A stretch of DNA of 64,000 nucleotides from Curtobacterium flaccumfaciens (GTDB lineage: Bacteria > Actinomycetota > Actinomycetes > Actinomycetales > Microbacteriaceae). The stretch spans positions 124,001 to 188,000 of the forward strand of contig NZ_JABMCF010000041.1 of NCBI RefSeq assembly GCF_013359815.1. The letters are read 5' to 3'. The position numbers and the translations under genes are program-made. Shown in pieces: positions 1-8,836 of this stretch (position 1 is its first letter; each line of letters opens with the position of its first letter). Under the pieces are notes generated by a model that saw only the letters and a list, made by a program, of their open reading frames with translations, did not search any database and was not told where the DNA came from.

Positions 1-666
1 CTGCAGCCGCACGACGGCCGAGGCCGCGGTGACGACCGGGTCGAGCGAGGCCTGCGGCGCCGAACCGTGCGCCCCACGGCCGTTGAAGGTCACCGTCAGC
101 CGGTCGCTCGACGCCATCACGGGGCCGGTGCCCACCGCGACGATGCCGACCGGTGCGGGTGCGGAGTGCTGCCCGAGCACGACGTCCGGCTTCGGGAACC
201 GCTCGACCAGGCCGTCCTCGACCATCGCGCGGGCGCCGGAGATGACCTCTTCAGCGGGCTGGAAGACGGCGACGACCGTGCCGCGCCAGTCACCCGTGGT
301 CGCGACCAGACGCTCGAGCGTGCCGAGCAGCCACGTGACGTGGATGTCGTGGCCGCAGGCGTGCATGGTCGGGACCTCGCGGCCCTCGTCGTCGGTACCG
401 ACGTGCTCGCTGGCGTAGGACAGCCCGGTGCGTTCCTGCACGGGCAAGCCGTCCATGTCGGCGCGGAGCCAGACCACGGGGCCCTCGCCGTTCGACACGA
501 CACCGACGACGCCGGTGCCGCCGACGCCCGTCGTCACCTCGATCCCGCCGATCTCGGCGAGCTTCGCAGTGATGACACCGGCGGTGCGGTGCTCCTGGAA
601 GCCGAGCTCCGGGTGGGCGTGCAGGTCCTGGTAGATCGAGAGCAGGTCGAGAGTCACGCTGACCAC
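1..666 (-). CDS. M20 family metallo-amidohydrolase, N-terminal part (runs off window)
   Basis: The minus-strand frame is open from the start region to the window edge and reads as the N-terminal half of an M20/amidohydrolase (hippurate hydrolase/IAA-amino-acid hydrolase type). It shows the early LHAHPELGFQE segment, the metal-binding RADMDGLPVQE block and the MHACGHD metal motif, followed by FQPAEE, which carries the catalytic/bridging glutamates. Such enzymes hydrolyse N-acylated amino acids in the cytoplasm using two metal ions. The start is uncertain: GTG at 664-666 or GTG at 655-657, neither with a strong Shine-Dalgarno. The C-terminal dimerisation and catalytic part lies outside the window, so the substrate cannot be inferred. 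Confidence 0.85.
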   Translation of the reverse strand, partial: MVSVTLDLLSIYQDLHAHPELGFQEHRTAGVITAKLAEIGGIEVTTGVGGTGVVGVVSNGEGPVVWLRADMDGLPVQERTGLSYASEHVGTDDEGREVPTMHACGHDIHVTWLLGTLERLVATTGDWRGTVVAVFQPAEEVISGARAMVEDGLVERFPKPDVVLGQHSAPAPVGIVAVGTGPVMASSDRLTVTFNGRGAHGSAPQASLDPVVTAASAVVRLQ

Positions 667-680
667 GGTACAACCGCGAA

Positions 681-713
681 CGGCCCGGCCACCTGTTGCA
701 GGTGACCGGGCCG
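681..713 (-). terminator. Intrinsic terminator of typA
   Basis: A 15-bp stem with one mismatch (left arm CGGCCCGGCCACCTG, 3-nt loop) sits 45 bp beyond the typA stop and just upstream of the M20 gene start. It lies where a terminator for the minus-strand typA transcript would be expected. No long U tract follows, as is common in high-GC actinobacteria. Confidence 0.6.
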
Positions 714-757
714 TCGGACGGAGGACGGGCCTCCGCGCGTGTTGCTCGTGCTGGTGC

Positions 758-2680
758 TTACGCGTCCTGGCGCTTGAGACGCGCGTAGGAGCGCTGGCGA
801 GCCGACGCGTCCAGCTCGACCTTGCGGATGCGCACGGCGGCGGGGGTGACCTCGACGCACTCGTCCTCACGGGCGAACTCGAGGCACTCCTCCAACGAGA
901 GCTGACGCGACGGCGTCATCGACTCGAACGTGTCGGCGTTGGCCGACCGCATGTTGGTGAGCTTCTTCTCCTTGGTGATGTTCACGTCCATGTCGTCGGC
1001 GCGCGAGTTCTCGCCGATGACCATGCCCTCGTAGACCTCTTCGGTCGGGTTGACGAAGAACGACATCCGCTCCTGGAGGTTCGTGATGGCGAACGGCGTC
1101 ACCACACCGGAGCGGTCGGAGACGATCGAGCCGTTGATGCGGGTCTGGATCGCGCCGGCCCACTCGTCGTAGCCGTGGAAGATCGCGTTGGCGATGCCGG
1201 TGCCGCGGGTCTCCGTGAGGAACGACGTGCGGAAGCCGATCAGGCCGCGCGACGGGACGATGAACTCCATGCGCACCCAGCCGGTGCCGTGGTTCGTCAT
1301 GTTCTCCATGCGGCCCTTGCGAGCGGCCATGAGCTGCGTGATCGCGCCGAGGTACTCCTCCGGCGTGTCGATCGTCATGTGCTCGTACGGCTCCTGCAGC
1401 TTGCCGTTCTCGTCACGCTTCGTGACCACCTGCGGCTTGCCGACGGTGAGCTCGAAGCCCTCGCGACGCATCTGCTCGACCAGGATGGCGAGTGCGAGCT
1501 CACCACGACCCTGGACCTCCCACGCGTCGGGGCGGCCGATGTCGAGGACCTTGAGCGAGACGTTGCCGACGAGCTCGCGGTCGAGGCGCTCCTTGACCAT
1601 GCGCGCGGTCAGCTTGTGGCCCTTGACCTTGCCGACGAGCGGGCTGGTGTTCGTGCCGATCGTCATCGAGATCGCCGGGTCGTCGACCGTGATGGTCGGC
1701 AGCGGGCGGACGTCCTCGGGGTCGGTCAGGGTCTCGCCGATGGTGATCGTGTCGAAGCCGGCGACGGCGACGATGTCACCGGGGCCAGCCGACTCGGCCG
1801 GGTAGCGGTCGAGCGCCTTCGTGATGAGGAGCTCGGTGATGCGGGCGTTGACGACGGTGCCGTCGTGCTTGACCCACGCGACCGTCTGACCCTTCTTCAT
1901 GGTGCCGTGGAAGATGCGCAGGAGCGCCAGGCGACCGAGGAACGGGGAGGCGTCGAGGTTCGTGACGTGCGCCTGCAGCGGGTGCTCGTCGTCGTACTTC
2001 GGGGCCGGGACGTGCTGGAGGATCGCTTCGAACAGCGGCTCGAGGTCGTCGTTGTCGGGCAGCTCGCCGTCGTTCGGCTTGTTGCGCGACGCGGCGCCGT
2101 TGCGACCCGAGGCGTAGACCACCGGGACGTCGAGGATCGCGTCGAGGTCGAGGTCGTCGACCTCGTCGGACAGGTCGGAGGCGAGGCCGAGGAGCAGGTC
2201 CTGGGACTCGGAGACGACCTCGTCGATGCGGGAGTCGGGCCGGTCCGTCTTGTTGACGAGCAGGATCACCGGGAGCTTCGCGGCGAGCGCCTTGCGCAGC
2301 ACGAAGCGGGTCTGGGGCAGGGGACCTTCGGAAGCGTCGACGAGCAGCACGACACCGTCGACCATGGAGAGGCCGCGCTCGACCTCACCACCGAAGTCGG
2401 CGTGGCCGGGCGTGTCGATCACGTTGATGGTGATGGGGCCGTCCGCGCCGAACTCGGTCGCGTGCTTGCCGTTGTAGAGCACCGACGTGTTCTTCGCGAG
2501 GATCGTGATGCCCTTCTCGCGCTCGAGGTCGTTCGAGTCCATCATGCGGTCTTCGCCCTCGAAGTGGGCGTCGAACGAGTTGGTCTGCGTGAGCATCGCG
2601 TCGACGAGGGTGGTCTTGCCGTGGTCGACGTGTGCCACGATGGCGACGTTGCGCAGGTCGGACCGGGTGGCGAGCGCCAT
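758..2680 (-). CDS. typA: Translational GTPase TypA/BipA
   Basis: Ribosome-associated GTPase of the EF-G superfamily, involved in 50S assembly and stress/cold adaptation. The protein opens with [23 protein letters not shown], whose P-loop AHVDHGKT falls at residues 16-23. It is followed by the switch/G2 stretch EREKGITI, G3 [11 protein letters not shown] and G4 NKTD. Domains II, III and V and the TypA-specific C-terminal domain follow, giving 640 aa, the normal family length. An ATG three codons upstream (2687-2689) is possible, but GAAGG sits directly against it and 9 nt from the ATG at 2678-2680, so the latter is preferred. The gene is single, on the minus strand, with a terminator behind it. 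Confidence 0.97.
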   Translation of the reverse strand: MALATRSDLRNVAIVAHVDHGKTTLVDAMLTQTNSFDAHFEGEDRMMDSNDLEREKGITILAKNTSVLYNGKHATEFGADGPITINVIDTPGHADFGGEVERGLSMVDGVVLLVDASEGPLPQTRFVLRKALAAKLPVILLVNKTDRPDSRIDEVVSESQDLLLGLASDLSDEVDDLDLDAILDVPVVYASGRNGAASRNKPNDGELPDNDDLEPLFEAILQHVPAPKYDDEHPLQAHVTNLDASPFLGRLALLRIFHGTMKKGQTVAWVKHDGTVVNARITELLITKALDRYPAESAGPGDIVAVAGFDTITIGETLTDPEDVRPLPTITVDDPAISMTIGTNTSPLVGKVKGHKLTARMVKERLDRELVGNVSLKVLDIGRPDAWEVQGRGELALAILVEQMRREGFELTVGKPQVVTKRDENGKLQEPYEHMTIDTPEEYLGAITQLMAARKGRMENMTNHGTGWVRMEFIVPSRGLIGFRTSFLTETRGTGIANAIFHGYDEWAGAIQTRINGSIVSDRSGVVTPFAITNLQERMSFFVNPTEEVYEGMVIGENSRADDMDVNITKEKKLTNMRSANADTFESMTPSRQLSLEECLEFAREDECVEVTPAAVRIRKVELDASARQRSYARLKRQDA

Positions 2681-2801
2681 ACAGGACATCCTTCAATTTC
2701 TGGGAGAGTGTCGGGCCAGTGTTTTCACAGCACCGCACCCGTGGGCAGAACGCCCGACACGCCAGTCTACCGGTAGTTCGCAAGCGACAGGAGTACAGCG
2801 C

Positions 2802-3551
2802 ATGAGCCGTCGGCGAACGTGGGTCGAGATCACCATCGTCCTGCTGCTCTCGCTCGGCGCCAGCGCCCTCTACTCGATCCTGCAGATCATCGACGACCTG
2901 TCGCAGACGACCCCGCTCGGCGAGCAGTCGACGGCGCTGAACACCTCGTCGACGACGGTGCAGTACGTCGACCTCGCCCGGCAGCTCCTCGGCATCGCGG
3001 TGGACCTGGCCCCGGTGGCGCTCGTCTGTTACCTGCTGTGGAGCACGTCGCGACCGCACCTGGGCCGGCTCGGGATCGACCGGTTCCGGGCGAAGCCGGA
3101 CCTGGGCGGCCCGGCGCTCATCGCCCTGTGCATCGGGATCCCAGGGCTCGCGCTGTACTTCGCGGGGCGGGCGCTCGGCATCACGGTCGCGGTCGACCCC
3201 GCCGCGCTGAACTCGTACTGGTGGACGGTCCCGGTCCTGCTGCTGTCCGCGATCCGCTCGGGCCTGCAGGAAGAGGTGATCGTGATCGGGTACCTCTACG
3301 CCCGTCTCGGCGACCTCGGGTGGGGCCGCTGGCAGATGATCCTGTCGACCGCTCTGCTGCGCGGCAGCTACCACCTGTACCAGGGGTTCGGGGCGTTCAT
3401 CGGCAACGCGGTGATGGGCATCGTGTTCGGCTGGATCTACACGAGGTGGGGCCGGCTCCTGCCGCTCGTCATCACGCACGCCCTGCTCGACGCGGTGGTC
3501 TTCGTCGGGTACCCCTGGGTGGCGCACGCGTTCCCGCAGTTGTTCTCGTAG
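2802..3551 (+). CDS. CPBP family intramembrane metalloprotease
   Basis: This is a 249-aa polytopic membrane protein with about six to seven hydrophobic segments. It carries the CPBP (CAAX protease/bacteriocin-processing, Abi-like) signature: a Glu-Glu pair at residues 157-158 in GLQEEVIVIGYL, a His in LLRGSYHLYQG and a third motif HALLDAVVF. These residues bind the catalytic metal in this family. Members cleave prenylated or bacteriocin-type peptides or act as immunity proteins; the substrate here is unknown. ATG 2802 is preceded by AGGAG at 8-nt spacing, so the longer reading frame upstream, which overlaps the typA promoter, is not the gene. Confidence 0.9.
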   Translation: MSRRRTWVEITIVLLLSLGASALYSILQIIDDLSQTTPLGEQSTALNTSSTTVQYVDLARQLLGIAVDLAPVALVCYLLWSTSRPHLGRLGIDRFRAKPDLGGPALIALCIGIPGLALYFAGRALGITVAVDPAALNSYWWTVPVLLLSAIRSGLQEEVIVIGYLYARLGDLGWGRWQMILSTALLRGSYHLYQGFGAFIGNAVMGIVFGWIYTRWGRLLPLVITHALLDAVVFVGYPWVAHAFPQLFS

Positions 3552-3627
3552 GCCGCGGAGCGCATCCACAGCCCCCGCTCAGCGCGCCGAGGGGCAACCA
3601 CCGCCGGGCCGCCCTACCGTGAGACCC

Positions 3628-4107
3628 ATGAGCATCCCCGCGATCGGCGAGTCCGCCCCGTCGTTCACCCTGCCGGGGATGGTCGTGCGCGGCGGCGTCC
3701 GCTCCGACGACGAGTACGACCTGTCCGCCGAGATCGGCCGGACCGTCGTGCTGGCCTTCTACCCGGGCGACGCGACGGCGGTCTGCACGGCCCAGCTCTG
3801 CAGCTACCAGGCCGAACTCGACGAGTTCACCGACCTCGGCGCGACCGTGTGGGGCATCAGCCCGCAGGCACTCGACTCGCACGAGGGGTTCGCCCGCGGG
3901 TCCTCGCTCGCGTTCCCGCTGCTCAGTGACACCGCCGGCTCGGTGATCCGCGCGTACGGGGTGCAGGCCCCGGGCATCGGCCTGCGTCGGTCGGTCTTCG
4001 TGATCGGCCCCGACGGCGTGGTCCGGTGGCGGCACGTCGGCCTGGTCGGTCTGCGGTTCCCGAAGGCCGAGACCATCCGCGAACAGATCGAACTGCTCGT
4101 TTCGTAG
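3628..4107 (+). CDS. Peroxiredoxin (AhpC/TSA, BCP-like)
   Basis: A 159-aa thioredoxin-fold peroxidase that would reduce hydroperoxides in the cytoplasm. The peroxidatic cysteine is C53 in PGDATAVCTAQLC, and a second cysteine five residues on (C58) matches the BCP/PrxQ arrangement in which it can act as the resolving cysteine. The C-terminal SVFVIGPDGVVRWRHVG strand and Arg are also typical. ATG 3628 gives the standard N-terminus SIPAIGESAPSFTLP; a GTG three codons upstream (3619) is in frame but unlikely. It stands alone between the CPBP gene and a PH-domain gene. Confidence 0.92.
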   Translation: MSIPAIGESAPSFTLPGMVVRGGVRSDDEYDLSAEIGRTVVLAFYPGDATAVCTAQLCSYQAELDEFTDLGATVWGISPQALDSHEGFARGSSLAFPLLSDTAGSVIRAYGVQAPGIGLRRSVFVIGPDGVVRWRHVGLVGLRFPKAETIREQIELLVS

Positions 4108-4300
4108 TCCTCGGCGTGGGATTCCCCTGAATGCGTCGCGATGGGGTATTGACACTCCAACTGGGGGCGACGACCATTGACGGCACGAGGGTCCGTCCAG
4201 GATCTGCCTCCCCGGGGAATCGGGTCGTCCGGAGATACGCGCCGGTGTGTCACACCCGCTCCCCGGGCGTCTCCGGGGAGGCATCTCGTACCCTCGTCCG

Positions 4301-4852
4301 GTGCCCACCACCATCGTCGCCCCCGGCCTGCGCGCCCTCGCCGTCGTCCTCTGGGTCGTGGCCGTCGTGCTCGTCCCACTGGCCCTGCTCGGCGGCGGCG
4401 CCCCCTGGCTCGTGCCGATCCCGAGCATCGCCGTCGCGTTCGTCGCCTGGGCAGCGCTCTGGCGTCCGCGGATCGAGCTGACGCCGGAGCACCTGCGCAT
4501 CGTGGACGTCCGGCGGACCAGCACCTACACCTGGTCCCGCATCAGCGAGGTGCGTACGAAGTACGGCATCGAGGTGGTCACCAGCGAGGGCGTCCGCCGC
4601 GTCTGGATCGCGACCCGCCCGACGGCGCGTCTCGCCGCGCACAGCGGTGACCAGCCGGGAGGCCCGGATCGCCTGGACGTCGACGCTGCAGCCGCGCGGA
4701 TGCTGGCCCACGTGCCCGCCCCGGCCGAGCAGGACGGCCCGCCCCCGTCGACCGTGACGGCTGCGCCGATCACGCACCGCACCCACGGCTGGACGATCCT
4801 GGCGATGGTCGTCCTCGGGGTCGCGGCGTCGCTGGCGGCGGCACGGTTCTGA
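4301..4852 (+). CDS. PH domain-containing membrane protein
   Basis: A 183-aa protein with two N-terminal hydrophobic segments (about residues 9-28 and 32-48). A bacterial PH-like (bPH) region follows, with RPRIELTPEHLRIVDVRRTSTYTWSRISEVR, and there is one more membrane helix at the extreme C-terminus. Function unknown; such small PH-domain proteins are very common in Microbacteriaceae. GTG 4301 is chosen because it begins immediately before the first membrane helix; the upstream in-frame ATG at 4247 would add an atypical Pro/Arg-rich leader. Compare the related protein at 11078-11650. Confidence 0.75.
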   Translation: MPTTIVAPGLRALAVVLWVVAVVLVPLALLGGGAPWLVPIPSIAVAFVAWAALWRPRIELTPEHLRIVDVRRTSTYTWSRISEVRTKYGIEVVTSEGVRRVWIATRPTARLAAHSGDQPGGPDRLDVDAAAARMLAHVPAPAEQDGPPPSTVTAAPITHRTHGWTILAMVVLGVAASLAAARF

Positions 4853-4866
4853 CGGTCACGACGCAG

Positions 4867-4906
4867 AACGACACCCCCGACGTCGTGCGACGTCGGGGGT
4901 GTCGTT
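4867..4906. terminator. Bidirectional intrinsic terminator
   Basis: A perfect 17-bp stem (left arm AACGACACCCCCGACGT, 6-nt loop) lies between the converging ends of the PH-domain gene and the substrate-binding protein gene, so it can end both transcripts. Confidence 0.8.
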
Positions 4907-4939
4907 CGTGAACGCGGTCGTTCGTGAACGAGGTCGCGA

Positions 4940-6658
4940 CTACTTCGTGTAGCCGACGTCCTGCCACTTGACCGAGGACTGCTGGAACTGCGCCGGACCG
5001 TAGTTCACCAGGTCCTTGCGCACACCCCAGGCGTACGGCTCGGCGAACAGCGGGATGGTGCCTGCGACCGCGACGATCTTCTTGTCGATGGCCTGCGCGT
5101 CCTTGATGCGGGCATCCGGGTCGAGCTCGCCGTTCGCCTTGTCCCACGCGGCACCGAGCGAGTCGTCCGTCACGCCGGAGTAGTTCTGGCCGGCGTCGGC
5201 GGGGTAGTAGATCGACTTCAGCGATGAGATCGGGAACGGCGTGCCCTGCCACGCGAAGTACGTGGCGTCGAAGTCACGCGTCGTCGTGGTGATGTACTTC
5301 GTGAAGAAGTCGTCGGTGGGCACGGTGTCGATGGTCACCTTGAAGCCGGCGAGCTTGGTCTGCTGCTGCACGAGCTGCGCGACGTTCGCCGAGTTCGGGT
5401 TGTCCGACGGGATCACGAAGCGGACGTCGAGTTCCTTGCCGCCCTTGGTCGCGTAGCCGTCCGAGCCGATCTTCCAGCCGGCGTCCTCGAGCTTCGACTT
5501 CGCCTTGTCGGTGCTGTAGCCGTAGACGCTCGACGCGTCGTCCTCGTAGCCCTGCTGTCCGGGCAGGTAGACGAGGTTGTTGAGCACGTCGCCCGGGCTC
5601 TTCACCGGCGACAGGATCGCCTGGGCCACGACCTTGCGGTTGATGGCCTGCGCGAACGCCTGGCGCACGTCCTGGTCCTTGAAGACGTCCGAGGTGCCGT
5701 TCAGCGTGATCTGGCGCTGCGTGGTGCCGAGCGAGCGCTCGATCTTCGAGTCGGAGCGCGAGTTCGCCGTCTTGAGGTTGTCGGCGCTGCCGTTCAGGTT
5801 GAAGGCGTCGAGCTCCTTGTTGCCGTACGCCTGGGCGACGCCGTCACGCGAGACCGTCTTGAAGACGATCGTGTCGAGCTTGCCCGGGTCACCCCACCAC
5901 TTGGAGTTCTTCTCGAAGGTCACGACGCCGCCGTTGGTGTCGAAGGACTTCAGGATGTACGGACCACCGGAGACGTAGGTCTTGCCGTCGGCGGCGTACG
6001 GCGCCTTGGCCCAGGCCTTGTTGAAGTGGTCCGGGGTGTCGACGGCCCAGTACGGGTAGATGGCGGTGAGGACGCTCGCCCAGTCGGCGTTGGTCTTCGA
6101 GAACGTCATGATGACGTCACGCTCGTCGGAGCCCTGCTTGACCGAGTCCACGTCCTCCCACACGTTGGTGGCGAGGGGCGCGAAGGCCTTGTTCGTGCCG
6201 TTCAGCGCCTTCCAGTTCGCGATGACGTCCTTCGCGCTGATCGGGGTGCCGTCCGACCACACGGCCTTCGGGTTGATCTTGATCTCGACGGTCTGGGGCG
6301 AGTCCTTGGTCAGCTCGACGGACGTCGCGTAGTCCTTGTTCGCCTCCCACTCGCCGTTCTCCTTGAACTGGATGAAGCTCGGCAGGTAGGTCTGCGAGAT
6401 CGTCGTGTCGTCGACGGTCCCCGAGTCCAGGTTGAGCAGCTGCCAGTTCGCCGGAGCTGTGTCGATCGGCAGGGTGATCGACCCGCCGTCCTTGACGTCG
6501 GCGCGGTCCGCGACGGTCCAGCCGGTCGACTTCAGCGACGACTCGGCGACCGCGGAGTTGTCGCCGCCCGCTTCTCCGCCGCCGGAGCAGCCTGCCAGCA
6601 CGACGGCAGCTGCCGCAGCGGTGGCCAGGACGGCGATGCCCTTGATCCTCTTTCGCAT
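4940..6658 (-). CDS. ABC transporter substrate-binding lipoprotein, family 5 (peptide/nickel type)
   Basis: A 572-aa extracytoplasmic solute-binding protein of the Opp/Dpp/Nik class. Its lipoprotein signal peptide has an LAGC lipobox (Cys24), followed by a Gly/Ser-rich linker. The family 5 fold is recognisable from the KAVWSDGTPISAKDVIANWKAL and GPYILKSFD segments and from the later DAGWKIGSDG block. It would capture oligopeptides or a similar ligand at the membrane face and hand it to the divergently encoded permeases at 6914-8836. The specificity cannot be read from sequence. It is separated from the permease genes by a 255-bp divergent control region. Confidence 0.93.
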   Translation of the reverse strand: MRKRIKGIAVLATAAAAAVVLAGCSGGGEAGGDNSAVAESSLKSTGWTVADRADVKDGGSITLPIDTAPANWQLLNLDSGTVDDTTISQTYLPSFIQFKENGEWEANKDYATSVELTKDSPQTVEIKINPKAVWSDGTPISAKDVIANWKALNGTNKAFAPLATNVWEDVDSVKQGSDERDVIMTFSKTNADWASVLTAIYPYWAVDTPDHFNKAWAKAPYAADGKTYVSGGPYILKSFDTNGGVVTFEKNSKWWGDPGKLDTIVFKTVSRDGVAQAYGNKELDAFNLNGSADNLKTANSRSDSKIERSLGTTQRQITLNGTSDVFKDQDVRQAFAQAINRKVVAQAILSPVKSPGDVLNNLVYLPGQQGYEDDASSVYGYSTDKAKSKLEDAGWKIGSDGYATKGGKELDVRFVIPSDNPNSANVAQLVQQQTKLAGFKVTIDTVPTDDFFTKYITTTTRDFDATYFAWQGTPFPISSLKSIYYPADAGQNYSGVTDDSLGAAWDKANGELDPDARIKDAQAIDKKIVAVAGTIPLFAEPYAWGVRKDLVNYGPAQFQQSSVKWQDVGYTK

Positions 6659-6913
6659 GGCGAGGATTCCCTTTCGTTGTGGTTCGCGCAGATCGCGCTG
6701 GACCGCGGCGGCCCCCGCCGTCGCGCCTGTTGGTTGAGAACCCTAGCCACATCCGAAGGCGGCACAAGGGTCTGTGCGATGAATCGAAACACGCTCGTAA
6801 CGAATGTTGCATAGCGTCACTTCCGTTGTCCCACCCAGTCGCTCGAACGGCTAGCCTGTCGCCACCGACAACGCCGTCCGGTCGGACGGCCGCACCCAGA
6901 GGTCACGAACCAC
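6659..6913. promoter_or_regulatory. Divergent control region of the first Opp/Dpp system
   Basis: This 255-bp gap contains no gene and must hold the promoters for the minus-strand binding protein and the plus-strand permease/ATPase operon. The GGGAATCCTC-type purine run just before the binding-protein start (minus strand) acts as its ribosome-binding region. An octamer TGTTGCAT at 6805-6812 recurs twice upstream of the second system's binding protein (17254-17261 inverted, 17293-17300). No confident -35/-10 pair is called. Confidence 0.45.
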
Positions 6914-7894
6914 ATGCTCGCCTTCATCGCAAAGCGGATCGTCAACTACATCGTCCTGACGATCGTGGCGACCACGCTCGGGTACATCCTCGCCAGCACG
7001 ACGCTCAACCCGGCAGCCCGGTTCCTGGGGCGCAACCCGGCCGTGCCGCCGGGCACCATCCAGGCGTCGCTCCGCAAGCTCGGCGCCGATCCGGACACCC
7101 CGCTCCTCGTCCGCACCTGGGACTGGTGGGTCGGGCTGGTGACGCACGGCTCGCTGGGCATGAGCACCCGCGGCACCGAGGTGACGGCCGACATCATCGC
7201 CCGCTCCGGGACGAGCCTGCGGCTGCTCGTGATCGGCACACTGCTCGGCGCGATCCTCGGGGTGCTCCTCGGCGTCTGGAACGCGGTCCGGCAGTACCGC
7301 ACCTCCGACCAGGTGTCGACGTACCTGTCGTTCGCGGTGCTCGCCACCCCGACCTTCGTCATCGCGGTCGTGCTGATGATCCTCGCGACCACGCTCAACC
7401 AGGGCGTCGGGACGCAGGTGATCCGGTTCACCGGCGAGTACACGCCGGGGGTGACCGGGTTCTTCCCGGTGCTCGGCGACCGGCTCGTGCACCTGTTGTT
7501 ACCGACGATCTCGCTGACCATCGGCGCCGTCGCCACCTACTCGCGCTACCAGCGCTCGGCGATGCTCGACGTGCTGTCGAACGACTTCATCCGGACCGCA
7601 CGGTCGAAGGGCCGCACCCGCGGCTCGGCGATCATGCGCCACGGTGTGCGGGTCGCCCTCATCCCGATGTCGACCTTCTTCGCGTACTCGTTCGGACTCA
7701 TCCTGACCGGCGCGAGCATCACCGAGCTGGTCTTCAGCTGGCACGGCATGGGCGAGTACTTCGTCCAGAGCATCAGCAACAACGACATCAACGCGGCGTC
7801 GGGCACGATCCTCTTCACGGCGATCCTCGTGCTCATCGCAGGGACCCTCGCGGACCTGCTGTACGCCGCGCTCGACCCGCGAGTGAGGGTGTGA
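6914..7894 (+). CDS. ABC transporter permease, DppB/OppB type
   Basis: A 326-aa inner-membrane permease. The first helix (VNYIVLTIVATTLGYILAS) is followed by a large external loop and then a BPD-type transmembrane domain. The C-terminal half contains the TARSKGRTRGSAIMRHGVR cytoplasmic loop (EAA-like, contacts the ATPase) and ends DLLYAALDPRVRV, typical for DppB. It forms the channel with the next gene product. ATG 6914 fits; the gene is 3 bp from the following permease and therefore in one operon. Confidence 0.93.
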   Translation: MLAFIAKRIVNYIVLTIVATTLGYILASTTLNPAARFLGRNPAVPPGTIQASLRKLGADPDTPLLVRTWDWWVGLVTHGSLGMSTRGTEVTADIIARSGTSLRLLVIGTLLGAILGVLLGVWNAVRQYRTSDQVSTYLSFAVLATPTFVIAVVLMILATTLNQGVGTQVIRFTGEYTPGVTGFFPVLGDRLVHLLLPTISLTIGAVATYSRYQRSAMLDVLSNDFIRTARSKGRTRGSAIMRHGVRVALIPMSTFFAYSFGLILTGASITELVFSWHGMGEYFVQSISNNDINAASGTILFTAILVLIAGTLADLLYAALDPRVRV

Positions 7895-7897
7895 CCC

Positions 7898-8836
7898 GTG
7901 TCTGTTCTCGACCCCACGACCACGACCACCGCCGGTGACCCCGGCGACGGCAACGCCGGGACGCCGGCGCACGTCATCGAGGTGAAGGGCGGCCGCACCC
8001 CGCTCTGGCGCAAGGTGTTCGGCACCTGGCGCGCACGCATCGGCGGCAGCGCCCTGCTCCTCATCATCCTCTGGGCGTTCCTCGGCCCGTACCTGTACCA
8101 CTGGAACGCCGTCGACTCCGACGGGCTGGCGTTCGGCATGCCGCCGAGCGCTGCGCACTGGTTCGGCACGAACGACATCGGCCAGGACATCTACGCGCAG
8201 ACCCTGGTCGGCCTGCAGAAGTCGCTGCTCATCGGCCTGATCGCCGGCCCGGCAGCGACCCTGATCGCCGGCATCGTCGGCGCGATCGCCGGGTACTTCG
8301 GCGGCCTCACCGACCGGCTGCTCGTGTGGGTCATCGACCTGCTGCTCGTGATCCCGTCGTTCTACGCGCTCGTGCTGCTCAGCCCGGTGTTCAAGAACCT
8401 GACATGGGTTGCCCTCATCGTCGGCCTCGCGGTGTTCAGCTGGATGGTGATGGCCAGGGTGATCCGCGGTCAGACGATGTCGCTCCGCGAACGCGACTAC
8501 GTCAAGGCCGCCCGGTTCATGGGCGTCCCGGCGTTCACGATCATCCGTCGGCACATCCTGCCGAACGTGGCGTCGCTGCTCATCATCGACGCCACGCTCG
8601 GCGTCGGCGCCGCGATCCTGGCGGAGAGCTCGCTGAGCTTCTTCGGCTTCGGCATCCAGATCCCCGACGTGTCGCTCGGCACCCTGCTCGCCGCCGGCAG
8701 CCAGTCCGCCGTCACCCGCCCGTGGCTGTTCGTCCTGCCCGCCGCGACCCTCGTCGCGACCGTGCTCTCGACCAGCCTGCTCGGCGACGCCCTGCGCGAC
8801 GCCATCGACCCCACCTCCGGAGCCAACCGTGACTGA
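7898..8836 (+). CDS. ABC transporter permease, DppC/OppC type
   Basis: A 312-aa permease partner of the upstream DppB-like protein. It has an N-terminal cytoplasmic tail, one helix (IGGSALLLIILWAFLGPYLY), the GTNDIGQDIYAQTLVG motif characteristic of DppC proteins, a BPD transmembrane domain with the EAA-like loop KAARFMGVPAFTIIRRHILPN, and the ending LGDALRDAIDPTSG. The GTG start at 7898 lies 3 bp after the preceding stop. It overlaps the ATPase gene by 8 bp. Confidence 0.93.
   Translation: MSVLDPTTTTTAGDPGDGNAGTPAHVIEVKGGRTPLWRKVFGTWRARIGGSALLLIILWAFLGPYLYHWNAVDSDGLAFGMPPSAAHWFGTNDIGQDIYAQTLVGLQKSLLIGLIAGPAATLIAGIVGAIAGYFGGLTDRLLVWVIDLLLVIPSFYALVLLSPVFKNLTWVALIVGLAVFSWMVMARVIRGQTMSLRERDYVKAARFMGVPAFTIIRRHILPNVASLLIIDATLGVGAAILAESSLSFFGFGIQIPDVSLGTLLAAGSQSAVTRPWLFVLPAATLVATVLSTSLLGDALRDAIDPTSGANRD

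Noticed and set aside
1175..2776. A 533-codon plus-strand open frame
   Set aside because: Antisense shadow of typA with the same compositional signature and no recognisable domain.
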